A stretch of DNA of 64,000 nt from Sycobia sp. Sy_11 (Eukaryota; Arthropoda; Insecta; Hymenoptera; Epichrysomallidae). The position numbers were made by a program, and so were the translations under genes. Positions 1-10,909 of this stretch are shown here, piece by piece. Position 1 is the first letter of the stretch, and each line of letters starts with the position of its first letter. The notes beneath the pieces are model-generated. The model was given only the letters and a program-made list of their open reading frames with translations, searched no databases and was not told where the DNA came from. Location of the stretch: the NCBI GenBank assembly GCA_018907035.1, contig JACCIC010000214.1, forward strand, positions 310,001-374,000, given 5' to 3'.

Positions 1-461
1 ATTGTTTTTGAATTTCTCACATAACTTCTCAATTGGTCAATTATATATTTTTATTTTCATTAAAGAAACAGGAGACAAAAATTTTCGAAAAATGCAGAAA
101 TTGTATCGAAGATTAACCGTGATATTTTATTGGATATTTTGAAACGACGGAACTCAGTTCTGTAGAAGAAAAAAATTGTTTGCAATGCAATACTTGGAGC
201 ATGCAGCAAAACAGTCTTTTCCACATTTCCAAATGTCTCGAGAACCTGACGCGATGGAGGAATTTCGAGGTCAGATTTCGATTTGATACGCATCGAAACC
301 CGTTGGAAAACGATATATATCCTATATTAGTTTCTGTTACGAAAAATCAGTCAAATGCTGTTAGCTTGTGTAATTTAACGCCAACAAGTACCGAATACTG
401 AAAATAACAATGGCACGATGCATCATCGGGTTGCCCTTCTCTTTTTCTCTCCTACCACCTC

Positions 462-468
<7 letters not shown>

Positions 469-494
<26 letters not shown>
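469..494. repeat. (CT)n microsatellite
   Basis: A nearly pure CT dinucleotide array of about 13 units inside a longer pyrimidine-rich tract. Confidence 0.95.
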
Positions 495-1068
495 GCTCTC
501 TCTTTCTGCCTCTCGCTTCCATTCTGCCTCGTCCTATATATATAAACACACCTAAAATTCCTCCTGCCGGAACAAAATCAACTGCAACCGTTCGTAAAAG
601 ACATGCTCAATTTCAAAGTCAGCGCTGGCCGCAGACCACATTCTCAACACCCCAGAGCGGGAGAAAAAGAGGGAGGGAGAGAGAGACGAGGGGGTGGGAG
701 AGCCGGTCCCAGGGATCACCACATACAGACACAAACACGCGCGCGCACCTCCCAAATACGATGCTACCGAAATCCGTAACTTTTTGCACGCGCAAGTACA
801 CGTATAAGAGAATATTGCAAGTCGAGCAGATCGAATTACCCTCGCAGCAGTCAGTCACTCCTCCCCTTTGTGCTTGGAAATCGCGAGCCAGAGAGAGAGA
901 GAGAGAGTGGCGGCGAGGGGGAGGGAGAAACTAGCAGGTTCTGAAACTAGATGCGCCTCTCCGCGGTACAATGCAATTTTAAAAACATGCACAGAAACAA
1001 TATATCCCTTTCCCGGGCGCGCGCGCCCGCTCGCGCACGCGCGCGAAAGAGAGAGCGAGCGAGCGAGG

Positions 1069-1091
1069 GAGAGAGAGAGAGAGAGAGAGAG
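1069..1091. repeat. (GA)n microsatellite
   Basis: A GA array preceded by GAGC-type repeats and a CG-rich run. It lies about 220 bases before a CT array of opposite strand polarity. Confidence 0.95.
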
Positions 1092-1304
1092 CCGCATTCC
1101 CAGCGCGCTCAGACAAGGTTTCGTCTTGCGTCTTTAGTTTCGTTTTACGCTTCATCTCGTCCAATCTCTGCAGTTCTCCTGCTCTCTTTCTGTCTGTGCC
1201 ACCCCCCACCTCCCCCGCTACCGCCTCCCGCCACCTCGGCCGCCTACCTCTTGCACTTTTACAGTTAACGTTTCCCCCCCCCCATCTCCCTCTCTCTCTT
1301 TCTT

Positions 1305-1313
<9 letters not shown>

Positions 1314-1343
<30 letters not shown>
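1314..1343. repeat. (CT)n microsatellite
   Basis: A CT array in a pyrimidine-rich tract of about 150 bases (roughly 1190-1350), interrupted by C runs and TTTC units. Confidence 0.95.
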
Positions 1344-1347
<4 letters not shown>

Positions 1348-1480
1348 ATCTATCTCTCTCCCTCTCCGTTGCTCCCCGGTCTTTTTCTCTACTGTAACCT
1401 CCCGTGCGTATCCTTGTCCTCCTTCGCGATGGTACTCGGGACTGCCCCGTTGCTTGTTTACAAACTTCCTTTCCAAATCG

Positions 1481-2496
1481 TGTACATGCAGAGAGAATAA
1501 TTTTACACAAAGGCTGGATCGTTATATTTCTGTATTACGCTTTTAGGACTTGGAGAATCATTGGCAGCATTGGTAAACGCCCTTATTGTCCGAAATTTTG
1601 TACTCGTGAAATACACAATATTTCGGAAAATAAGATATTACAATTACGGCAAAGACATTCGCATAACAGTTCGACGCAATGCCCGTCGCTAGTAGAATTG
1701 AATGAGATTGCGATGAAAATTGATGATGATCGACCGAGAGGGCTTAGAAACTGTCGGGAATAAATTTGACAACTTTAAGAAATAAATTAGATTGATTTTC
1801 GAGCGATATTTGTCTCGCGATAAACTCCGAATTAATAAATTGAGATATTGTCGCTTTTAGATTTTAGTTAAAAAATATTTCATCGACATAAGTACCTCGG
1901 CCATTTCGGTAAACGCGGCTAAAACATGTACACGAAGCCGTTGTACGAATAGGAAACTTCAATCGTAATTATTCTCAAGCTGGCTTCTGCGCCGAATGTC
2001 TCGTCGTATTTCGGTGTCCTTTCCATGCTGTGATACATTTTTAAATATGATTTACTGTAGTAATTATTTTCGAAATCACTAGACAAACAAATTAATTTAT
2101 AAACTGAATATTTACAATTATTTTATTAATATATATATTTTTTTTAATACATGTTACTCACAGTAGATAGAGAGTTTACCCCTCCCCCGGCTCACTGAGA
2201 TCGATTGAACGACTTTCTTAATAAACCATTATTTAATATTTGACTTATATATACTATCGACGATAGTGCAGTGTCTCCATAAAATATAAACATATATACA
2301 AGTTAATGACTCGAAGCCAATATGGTCAGCGTGTCAGATCTGACGCAAAGAACTTCAACGAATATAGTTTCGACAAACATAATCGATGTTACCATGTAAT
2401 TATATATAGGGGGAAAATTAAACATAGAGGGATGGCGTACATTCTTGTATTGAAAATAACCAAAAATTACAATGATGCAAAAACAAGCGACTGCTG

Positions 2497-2499
<3 letters not shown>
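1481..2499. other. AT-rich unique sequence, no gene seen
   Basis: Mixed AT-rich sequence with no coherent open frame longer than about 120 codons, no known motif and no RNA gene signature. Confidence 0.6.

Positions 2500-2560
<61 letters not shown>
2500..2560. repeat. (TA)n microsatellite
   Basis: A perfect TA array of about 30 units. The Tyr-Ile ORFs across it are artefacts. Confidence 0.98.
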
Positions 2561-2563
<3 letters not shown>

Positions 2564-2679
2564 TAATTATGTACCGTTCAGTTCAAATACCAGAAGGAAA
2601 CTTTTTTATCGACCGCTTTTACTTTCTTCAGGCATTTCCACTTTGCATACCTACTCTACTTCACCCGCTTATCCACCAT

Positions 2680-2682
<3 letters not shown>

Positions 2683-2739
<57 letters not shown>
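2683..2739. repeat. (TA)n microsatellite
   Basis: A perfect TA array of about 28 units, only about 120 bases after the previous TA array. Confidence 0.98.
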
Positions 2740-2741
<2 letters not shown>

Positions 2742-3303
2742 CACACTGAATTCCGCCAGTCATTGCTTTCATGGCGGTGTATCTGCACTATACACTTTGC
2801 AAACAGGAATATGCCGATGGTGCCGTTACCAGCGAAATTCATTGAAATGTTAGCCTCGTTTGTATACAGTGAAAAAGAGAGAGAGAGAGAGATAGAGAAA
2901 AAAGAGCAAGAAAGAGATAGATAGAGAGAGAGAGAGAGAAGAAAAAAATGTCGCTCCGCCGCGCACCGCAGTTCGCGCATGCTGCACGAATCGATGCGTC
3001 TTTGAAGCACACGGCCGCACGAGAGCGCCCTTCTTCAACCGGCGCGGCCGCGGCGCTGCTTGCAGCGGTGAAGCTGATACATGGCGCGCGCGCGCGCGCT
3101 GCTGCAGCGGCAGCAGCAGCAGCAGCCTGCAGGCGCACAGCGGCGGCGGCTGGAGTTTGTTCACCTTTGAACCTGGACCTTCGAAAAGTATCGTGGAGAA
3201 GGAGAGGGGGGGGGCGAGAAGCAAGAGGGGCCCATATTCCGGGAGGGGAGGGCAGGTGGTGCTCTCGTCGGACCCCTCCCCCACTCCTCGGTCCGTTTTG
3301 CGG

Positions 3304-3306
<3 letters not shown>

Positions 3307-3342
<36 letters not shown>
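3307..3342. repeat. (TGC)n / (GCA)n trinucleotide array
   Basis: Twelve perfect TGC units. On the minus strand the array reads as poly-Gln, Ala or Ser depending on frame. No splice-supported exon was found around it. Confidence 0.95.
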
Positions 3343-3489
3343 ATGCGGACACCGGAAGTCGCTAGTCTAGACGATTTTTTTGCTCGACCGCCGAAAAAAC
3401 CAGTCTACTGCCATCCACGCGAGCTACGAGGCCGCTTGGGCTCTCGACCCTATACACTCCTGCTTCACTGCGCCATAACACACCTCGAG

Positions 3490-3492
<3 letters not shown>

Positions 3493-3520
<28 letters not shown>
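3493..3520. repeat. (GA)n microsatellite
   Basis: A perfect GA array that continues into interrupted GA-rich sequence. Confidence 0.95.
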
Positions 3521-3527
<7 letters not shown>

Positions 3528-3648
3528 GAGAAAGAGAAAGCAAAAAAGAGGTAGAGAGCATGCAAATGGTGGCGTAGGATTGGTTGGTGCGCACGCCGAT
3601 GCGGTCGTTCGTAGGCGCGTGCCGTTTTCAGAGGTACGCGGCATTCTC

Positions 3649-3662
3649 ATATATATATATAT

Positions 3663-3701
<39 letters not shown>
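3649..3701. repeat. Compound (AT)n-(GA)n microsatellite
   Basis: About eight AT units to 3664, followed by a GA array from 3666 to 3701. The same AT-to-GA junction recurs at 4236-4321 and 39089-39168. Confidence 0.95.
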
Positions 3702-3706
<5 letters not shown>

Positions 3707-4233
3707 AGAGGGAGAAAGAGATAGAGTGTTTGGAGTTTGAAGTTTATACCAGAAACTCTCGACGTTCTCAATTTTTGCGTGTGTAACCTTGGAAGAGAAA
3801 TTACAAGCAGAAAAAATTTGCTTGTCATTGTCAAGGTGTATGTAAAAAAGAAAAGAACACTAACCTAATTAACACCTCAAACACTGCTCCCTTATTTTTT
3901 ATTAACTTATAGCTTCTTTATTTTAACGATCGTGTAAAATAAGAAGAAATTTAGAATATTATAGATGATTTTTTATTGTATAGTGCAACAATGTGAACGG
4001 CGTTTAAACGCGCTCTTCGGTGTTTTTTGATGAATTCGAGCCTGACTTTCTGCTTGCCGCTTCAACCATAGAGTCAATGCACCGCGTATGGCGAATGGAG
4101 CGCGGTCAATTTCGACGCAAACAATGACAGAAGCACATAATTATGCGCACATTAAGGACAGATGAATAATTTCACTATGGACTTATTTATTCGCTGGAGC
4201 AATACTCGATTCTGTTTCTCAAGGGAGAGAAAG

Positions 4234-4235
<2 letters not shown>
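3702..4235. other. Unique sequence, no gene seen
   Basis: AT-rich single-copy sequence without a supported open frame, RNA gene or repeat. Confidence 0.55.

Positions 4236-4321
<86 letters not shown>
4236..4321. repeat. Compound (AT)n-(GA)n microsatellite
   Basis: AT array at 4236-4280 joined directly to a GA array at 4281-4321. Confidence 0.98.
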
Positions 4322-4324
<3 letters not shown>

Positions 4325-4685
4325 ATAAGGCCGAGAATAGGTGCAGAGAGGGAGTGCAAGAAAGTCCGAGTGGGGAGGCATTATTCATTGATTAATCAAC
4401 GGTATATATACCGAGGAGAGAACTGCGCAGCGTTATACAAAAATATAGACTGTGGACGTTTTCAGCGCCATATAAAACCCTCTCTCACTATGCCCATACA
4501 GATCGTAAAAAGAACCGGATCTTTTATTTTTTTTTTTTTTGTCCGCTACCACCGGGCGTTACGTGCGGCTAAAGACACTCGCGCGCTCCGCCATTTCTCG
4601 GTGTGGTGTTCATATATATCGTCGAGGTCGTTTTATGGGCACTACACGCATGCACACACGCGCGCGCACCGAGCGAGGGAAAGAG

Positions 4686-4734
<49 letters not shown>

Positions 4735-4760
4735 GGAGTGAGAGTGAGTAAGAGAGACGT
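4322..4760. other. Mixed stretch ending in GA-rich DNA, no gene seen
   Basis: Intermediate-GC sequence with a T run near 4525-4540, short CG runs and a GA-rich tail. ORFs here end in Arg-Glu repeats encoded by the GA array and are not credible genes. Confidence 0.5.
4691..4723. repeat. (GA)n microsatellite
   Basis: A GA array of about 16 units, with interrupted GA repeats continuing to about 4755. Confidence 0.95.
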
Positions 4761-6322
4761 GAAGTTTCGCCCTGGGTTCGTCGAGTTTACTGCGCATATA
4801 TATCCAGACTACCGAAGTTTGGCGGCCATTTCTCCGCGACGGCAGGGGTTCTCAAAAAGGCACGCGTTCAATCTCTTAACCTTTAATGACGATACGATAA
4901 ACGTCCTTTATATTTTTTTCCAGAGAATTGTATATTCGCGCCTATATTCAGTAGAAAAAATTTTTATACAGCATTAAATTCACAGGACACGTTTCGAGCT
5001 ACGTTTCAGCATAATCGAGCCATAATTAATTATCCTAAAACTACAATCGACCTTGTATTCATTCTTTAAATCGAAAAGTTATTTATCATAAAATATTATT
5101 CAAAAATTATGATAACAACCTGAAAGGTATACGATCTCGTCCATCATTATTTTTGTTTAATCTCGATGTACTCAAAATTTACATTACGTAGTTATCTTGC
5201 GAATGGTAAAGAACAGGATAATGATTCCCTTTAATGATCAAACATTCAGGATATTCTATATATTAATTTTCGAACCAGAAAATTCAAAATGACCGCGAAA
5301 ATGTATTGCTTTCGTTCGATTTTAAGAATACTTTATATCAGATATATTAGATTATATTTAAAAAACGAGGAGTTATATTATATTCATTAAATGATTCTAA
5401 ATATTTTGCACACTTTTAATTTTTTCACAAACGTTAGTTTAACTGACAAGTGAATTTTCAAATATTTAAAACTGTATTTTTAAAAAAACTTGTGACTTGT
5501 TAATCCTCAATTTTTTGGAAAAATTATAAAAAATGAAGAGACTTAAAAGTGTACCTAAAAGATTATTTAAAATATAAATGATATTCACTATTTTTTAAAT
5601 TTTGAAAAAATTATTTAAATATTTTTTGCTTACTTTGTTGAACTTTCAATTTTTTGAACTTTAATATAGAATTCATTCTTTGCGAATAAAAAAATGTATA
5701 AAATAAACTTAACAGAAAAAAAAACAATTAATTTTGATTGAAAAATTCGACATCGAATCTACTATATTAACAGATGGCCTATAATGGTAGCTCTCGTAAA
5801 TTGGAATTTAAAAATATCAAGGTCGAATATATTGATATCGACAACTTTTGATTTCTTGAAAATTAATTTCAAGAAAAAATACGTTCTGGAATTTTTTCTG
5901 ATTATTCGTCATTCTGAATTAGTTGACTGACTTTACCATCTGGGTTTACGATAAAACTAAAATGGAACACGGTCGGAATTGATTTACAATAGAAATGTAA
6001 ATTTTACGAAAGTATACATTATACGCATATCTATATATATATATATAGCACTTTTCACAAATAAAAATATTTATATTTCTGAGTAACGGGCGGCTATATA
6101 AACTTCACTTTGTGCAGTCTAGCGAGGACTCCAGTTCCGCGCAGCGAGTTATCCCATATATTAGTAATATTCTATGTAGAGCACGGCGGCGTTCAAGAAA
6201 TAAAAGTAGCTCGCGCATCGCGACACGAGGATATGCTAATTTTATGTATAAAAGTGTATAATAACCGAGGTAGCCGGATATATTTTGTACATATTTTATC
6301 GGCTATTATATACATGTATATC

Positions 6323-6328
<6 letters not shown>
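4761..6328. other. AT-rich unique sequence, no gene seen
   Basis: Strongly AT-rich with many stops in every frame. The only structure noticed is the inverted-repeat pair at 5387-5575. A short interrupted AT run lies near 6032-6048. Confidence 0.55.
5387..5575. repeat. Imperfect inverted repeat, possible MITE remnant
   Basis: The left arm (about 5387-5427) and the reverse complement of the right arm (about 5535-5575) share the core ACACTTTTAA and similar flanks in the same order (TTAAAT, AT, then the core, then TTCA). The roughly 110 bases between the arms hold no ORF. Gaps are needed to align the arms and no target-site duplication was identified. It could be chance in AT-rich DNA. Confidence 0.25.

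Positions 6329-6369
<41 letters not shown>
6329..6369. repeat. (TA)n microsatellite
   Basis: A TA array of about 20 units followed by TTTA repeats to about 6385. Confidence 0.97.
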
Positions 6370-6373
<4 letters not shown>

Positions 6374-6469
6374 TTATTTATTTATATCCGATCATTATAC
6401 CGTGCGCAGGCGTGCGTATTTATATTTTTTATTTTATTGTCGATGGGTATCGGCGCGTTAGCTTGCGCG

Positions 6470-6493
6470 TATATATATATATATATATATATA
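6470..6493. repeat. (AT)n microsatellite
   Basis: A perfect array of about 12 AT units. Confidence 0.95.
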
Positions 6494-8040
6494 GACGCAC
6501 GCATATGCGCATAAGAGGGCGAGTGCAGCCCGGTGGCGGTGAAATAATTTAATTACACGCTCGCGGCTGGGAAAAATCCCGGGCGTAGCATTAAAATGAT
6601 AATTAACAACGCGGCGACGATTATTCGTCATTACCGCCCGATATACGCGGATAATGCCGCTCTCCTTACATTATTATTATCGGATAGAGTGTCCAGGGGC
6701 GGCAAAAGTGATTCGTACATGTAGCGGCTAACTTGTGGACGCTGCCGGGATATATACGCTAAACTGTAGCCCGGCACAATTATCCAATATTCCTCGATAA
6801 TATCGAGGCACCGTCTTCCGAGCACAGCTTCGACTCTCGATAGATTCCGAACGTGAGCCAGTCTCTGGATTTTCGTCCGTTTGTTTTTTTTTTTTTTTCG
6901 ATTTGCAATCCCGGGTACTTGTGGTCCGCGTTGCTTTCTTCGATAGTACACTCATACGCTCGTATATCAATCGATTCCACCTTTAAGCCTTGAACAAGGT
7001 ATTTTCGTATAGGTAAGGTATCTATAAACTTGGTATATTATATTATTGGCAGTCAACGAAAGTAGATAAAATGTCTTTTCCCGTCGTATCTATCCATTGT
7101 TTTAGAGATATTTTGCATATCATTTTTGGAATTGAAATACCTAGATGAAAACGAGTATTTCATGTTTAAGTAATCACGTAAAAATAATCGACATTATTGT
7201 TGTATAAATTGATTGACAATAATCGTTATTTCAATTTCTAAATTTTACACTTACTATCGTATTCATAAATTTTAATTATTTAATATGCATGTTATATGTT
7301 ACACATATAATACATATTAAGCGTATTGAAGATATTTTATACATTCGCATACAATATTATATATACAAAGTCTTAATCAAGCTTATGTACTAATCTACCT
7401 ATTTTTTCCCCACTTGCGAGAGTGGCTACACCCCAAATGGCGTGAATGCTTGCGAAACAACGTTTGGATATGAAATCATCTTAAAATGTACTTAATCTTT
7501 AAGCTAAAAAATCAGGACAAAACAAAATCATATTATTTATTTTGTGAATAAATAGAATAAGATCTATATTAACTACCGATAATTAAAAGAAGAATAAAAT
7601 GGCAAATAATAGTATTTTCGAATTAATTGCTTCAGCCAAAAACTTATATTTAACGCCACAGTTAATTATTATCTAAATTTTAGGATGATAAAATCAAAAG
7701 AAAAAATATACTTTATTATTTCTTTTTAAGTCTTTCGAGTTGCCAGTTCATTATATATATATATATATATATAATTAAATTGTTTTTTATTACATAAAAA
7801 CATAATCTTTTGGTATCAATATTAATAATATTATAAGATTTTATTTAAAAATAATAAATTCCTTTAACTATGCAAAATAGAATTGCCATTTACTATCTAG
7901 AAAGGAGGTTCCAGATTTGAACTTACTTTATTCTTTTTTCTTATATAAAATTGTCGATAATGATATTGACATTTTCTAACCATGCTAGATGATTCTGTTT
8001 TTACTATTTAATAACAAAGTCACAGTCCATTAAGCATACA
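6494..8040. other. Geneless stretch; TAAT-rich GC-mixed segment then AT-rich
   Basis: Positions 6500-6960 mix CG-rich words with TAATT/ATTA words, a texture often seen in insect regulatory DNA. The rest is AT-rich with a short AT array at 7751-7773. Overlapping minus-strand frames at 6631-6980 share the same DNA in different registers and show no motif, so none is called. Confidence 0.45.
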
Positions 8041-8042
8041 TC

Positions 8043-8073
8043 TTGGGTGTATAAGCAAGTTTCCAGCGTTTTT
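8043..8073 (+). repeat. Mariner terminal inverted repeat, left end
   Basis: About 30 bases whose reverse complement matches 9229-9258 at most positions. A shared stretch, AGTTTCCAG, lies in the inner half. Confidence 0.85.
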
Positions 8074-8124
8074 CTCTCCAAAATCTGAGGTTTTATTATG
8101 AAAACATGGTTACATATCCTTTAT

Positions 8125-9221
8125 TCAAAGTATCGTCCATTGGAAATTTCTCAACTTTTTAACTTTTTCACATCTTTCTGGCAATCTCTGAATTCCGGAC
8201 CAAAAATATTTCTCGTCTTTCGAGCCCAAGTACGTATCGAGCCAATTTTTGATTCCCCCTACTGTATTAAAGCGTATTCCCCTAAGAGCGTTCTGCATTC
8301 ATCGAAGCAAGTGGTAGTCAGATGGTGCCAAGTCTGGACTGCAAGGCCAGCGAGGCAGAATTTCCCATCCACTATTCTCCAAATAATTTTTTACCGAAGC
8401 CGCAATATGTGGCCGAGCGTTATCATTATGAAAAATTACGGACTCGTGCCGGGTTTCATATTCTGATCGTTTTTCCTGTAATACTCATTTCAAACGAATA
8501 AGCTGGTTTCGATACAATGGCCCTTTAATGTGTTGGACTACCCGGAAGCAGTTCGTAATACACGAAACCCTTTTAATCCGACTATACACCATGCAGAGCA
8601 TGACCTATTTGCGTGAACATTTTATTCAGGCGTCGGTTGGGCAGGCTTGCCGGGCTTTGTATATGATTTTCTACGTTAATGGTTAGCATAATAAATCCAT
8701 TTTTGACCATTAGTGATAATAAAATCCAAAAATGATTTATTTATATACCGCTGCATCAAAATTTCGGACATGCAAAATCACCGTTTTACGTCTGTCGGCT
8801 TCAATCCGTACGGCACCCAGTTTTCAACCTTTTGGACGAATCCCAATGCTTCTAGATGCAGGAAAACGGCTTATTACGTGAGGCCCAATGATATCGCAAG
8901 ATTTTCTTGAGTCTGACACGAATCCTCATCCAGCAAAGCGTGTAATTCCTCGGCTAAAAATTTTCAGCTTTCCGGAGCGGCTAAACGTTAAGTACGTCCA
9001 ATTTACCAAGCACTCCTCCCACCAAAGGTGTCCGAAAGCAAACGTTAGATCGCAATCGCAATCCTCATATTAAGCAGCGCTTCCCGCAAAGTGTTGGCAG
9101 AACTCATGATTTGCCTCGATACAATATGACAGATATGAATTTTCAACATAATCCTGCAAAGTGTGGGATACAAAACCTACAATATGTATATGCGCATCTT
9201 TTGATCCACTGTTGGCGCCAT
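8125..9221 (-). pseudogene. Mariner transposase pseudogene
   Basis: This is the remnant of a DDE/D transposase that would cut and paste the element. The likely start is the minus-strand ATG at 9219-9221, just inside the right terminal repeat, followed by MAPTVDQKMRIYIL and then a stop. The N-terminal half is broken in several places. Middle fragments KWIYY and FVYYELL are typical of mariner. The C-terminal part reads in one frame from about 8550 to a terminal TGA at 8125-8127, apart from premature TGA codons at 8485-8487 and 8299-8301. It contains HNDNARPH, then SPDLAPSDYH, with exactly 34 residues between the two catalytic Asp residues (the mariner D34D spacing), then KYFWSGIQRLPER. The first catalytic motif, usually TGDEKW, reads TNGQKW, so that Asp is lost. 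No functional enzyme can be made. Confidence 0.92.
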
Positions 9222-9228
9222 CTTTTGA

Positions 9229-9258
9229 CAAACACTGGAAACTTTTTTGTACACCTAA
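9229..9258 (-). repeat. Mariner terminal inverted repeat, right end
   Basis: Reverse complement of the left end with several substitutions. A TA target dinucleotide follows at 9259-9260. Confidence 0.85.
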
Positions 9259-9260
9259 TA

Positions 9261-10340
9261 CATTTCTATATAATATTCTAAAGATTTGGTGTTGGTTTAT
9301 ATAACCGAAACATGGAGAAAACATGACTGTCTTTCGTTTTAGTACTGTTTCCATATACCATTAAAGCTCTTTCTTAAAAAAAAAGAAAGATCAAAATGAG
9401 ATATTTTTCAGTTCCACTGTGTAATGCATAAGGAGTTAAACGTTATTTTTTATAAGACATCTGTTAAACTTGTTATTACTATTAAAGTTTTGACTATTAA
9501 AGCAATCGTAACTGTTGTGAATTAAACTCGTTATATAATATTTAATCAAAGTCATATAGACTTATATACCTGGGTAACCTATCTAAGCGAAATCCTAAAC
9601 CTTCGACCAAGCCCGCCGCGAACAATAGACGGGAACGGAACGTCGCGCGAGGAACAATGAGGACGCTCGTAAACAGTCTATGTCATTGCAGCAGCGTAAA
9701 ATGGAAAAGAAATCACGTAGCTGTGATTCTGACGATCGACTCCTCAAATTTTTTGCCGGGCATCTTGAACGAGGCTGTGGTAACGCTTTGAATGTGCAAA
9801 TCCAAAGAAATCCTTGAAAATCGAGACAAAACAAATTATTAATTTACTGAATTAACTTTCGAAAGGCTGAGTAGGGAGTGACCCTGAGCGAAAGGGCAAG
9901 GGGGGGATGAAAGAGTCGATAAAGGGCGTCTGGGAAGAGACCGAGAAAATTTAAGTGATTGAAAAACAGCTCGGACAATTGAGTGGAACGATCTGGAAAA
10001 TATTTGAAGATCGGAGATGAGAATCAGACAGAGTGTATTATTTCAAATATACGTTTGGGAAACGTTAACTCTATCAGCTATGAGATTGATTAATGCGCTT
10101 GTTCAACCGTTTTTCATACCATGAAAAGTCTACTTTATTTAATGAGTTGTGGAGAGTTCAAATACCCATCTGCTTTGCCGTGTGTAAAAAGCTATTTGCA
10201 AAATTTCATCACATGTTCGTTTCTCAGACAGCTTGTCGAATTGAAATTAACATGCTCTGTTGAAAGCTTCATTGAAGTCAATAAATGGACTTTCACTAGT
10301 GTGTCTATAAATATATTTGAACAGGCTGTATATTTTCAAA

Positions 10341-10346
<6 letters not shown>
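9261..10346. other. Unique sequence, no gene seen
   Basis: The minus-strand ORF ending inside the mariner (9070-9354) is a shadow of the element plus flank. The rest has only short random frames. A purine-rich segment lies at about 9860-10030. Confidence 0.5.

Positions 10347-10393
<47 letters not shown>
10347..10393. repeat. (TA)n microsatellite
   Basis: A perfect TA array of about 23 units. Confidence 0.97.
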
Positions 10394-10396
<3 letters not shown>

Positions 10397-10793
10397 TCTA
10401 CGTATAAATGAATTAACTGTACGCTGGTAAGTTAAGTAACGTTAGCATGAGCATGTTCTATAGATACGCATATCTGTTTCCATCACCAATCGTGAAGTCG
10501 ATTTAAATTTCATAACAATTATACTTTGTGTAAATTATAAAATTCTTCAAGTAAACAAAGATATCGAGAAAAAATTCTTGTCTTCTTATAATTTATATTC
10601 TCGAGGATATAATATTCAATTTTATTTCCACTATATTCTATATTTTAATTGGATTATAATCTAATATTATAACATTACAAGATTGAAATTATTCTTTCGT
10701 TGATAAAAAAATAATAATGATATTTCATTTGCTGTGGGGCTTAAGTTTAATCATAGTTCAGTCAAAACTAATGATTAAAATCTCAAATTTCTT

Positions 10794-10909
10794 CCTCAAC
10801 AGTTCTCAATAGATATATAAACAATCTAATTAATTAAAATATAATAATATTAATCTAATTAAAATATTTCAATTCAACCTCAACAGTTCTCATTAGATAT
10901 ATAAATAAT
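10794..10909 (+). repeat. Direct repeat, two ~32-base copies
   Basis: Copies at 10794-10825 and 10878-10909 share CCTCAACAGTTCTC then ATTAGATATATAAA-like sequence with only a few changes. They lie 84 bases apart with AT-rich filler between. A local duplication is the simplest reading. Confidence 0.7.

Larger units (their letters stand above)
1..1480. other. Low-complexity purine/pyrimidine-rich stretch, no gene supported
   Basis: Alternating CT-rich and GA-rich tracts, short CG runs and C runs fill this block. Every ORF here is built from Ser/Leu or Arg/Glu repeats produced by the tracts. I see no splice-flanked open frame and no recognisable protein motif. A dense CG run lies near 1015-1046. 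The block could be regulatory or intronic, and nothing decides which. Confidence 0.6.
2840..3720. other. GC-rich block with CAG/CTG and GA arrays
   Basis: GA tracts flank a GC-rich core (2948-3470) holding CG runs, CAG-type repeats near 3100-3130 and a TGC array at 3307-3342. Frames are open on both strands and give poly-Ala, poly-Cys or poly-Gln. That is expected of triplet repeats in GC-rich DNA and does not identify a coding strand. A promoter or untranslated exon of an unseen gene is possible. An octamer ATGCAAAT lies at 3560-3567. Confidence 0.5.
8043..9258 (-). mobile_element. Decayed mariner (Tc1/mariner) DNA transposon
   Basis: The element is about 1216 bp, close to the usual 1.2-1.3 kb for mariner. 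Its ends are matching terminal inverted repeats: the left end reads TTGGGTGTATAAGCAAGTTT and the right end, reverse-complemented, reads TTAGGTGTACAAAAAAGTTT. The dinucleotide outside the right end is TA, the expected mariner target. The left flank is TC, consistent with a mutated TA. A transposase remnant lies on the minus strand between the ends. Stops, frameshifts and diverged ends show an old, inactive copy. The subfamily was not assigned. Confidence 0.93.

Noticed and set aside
2026..2034. Minus-strand TATCACAGC, the seed of the miR-2/13 family
   Set aside because: The rest of the mature sequence differs and there is no opposite arm.
2850..3370. Poly-Ala and poly-Gln ORFs on both strands
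   Set aside because: Produced by the TGC and CAG arrays and CG runs. No splice support and no domain.
8098..8466. 122-codon plus-strand ORF
   Set aside because: It is the antisense shadow of the mariner transposase remnant.
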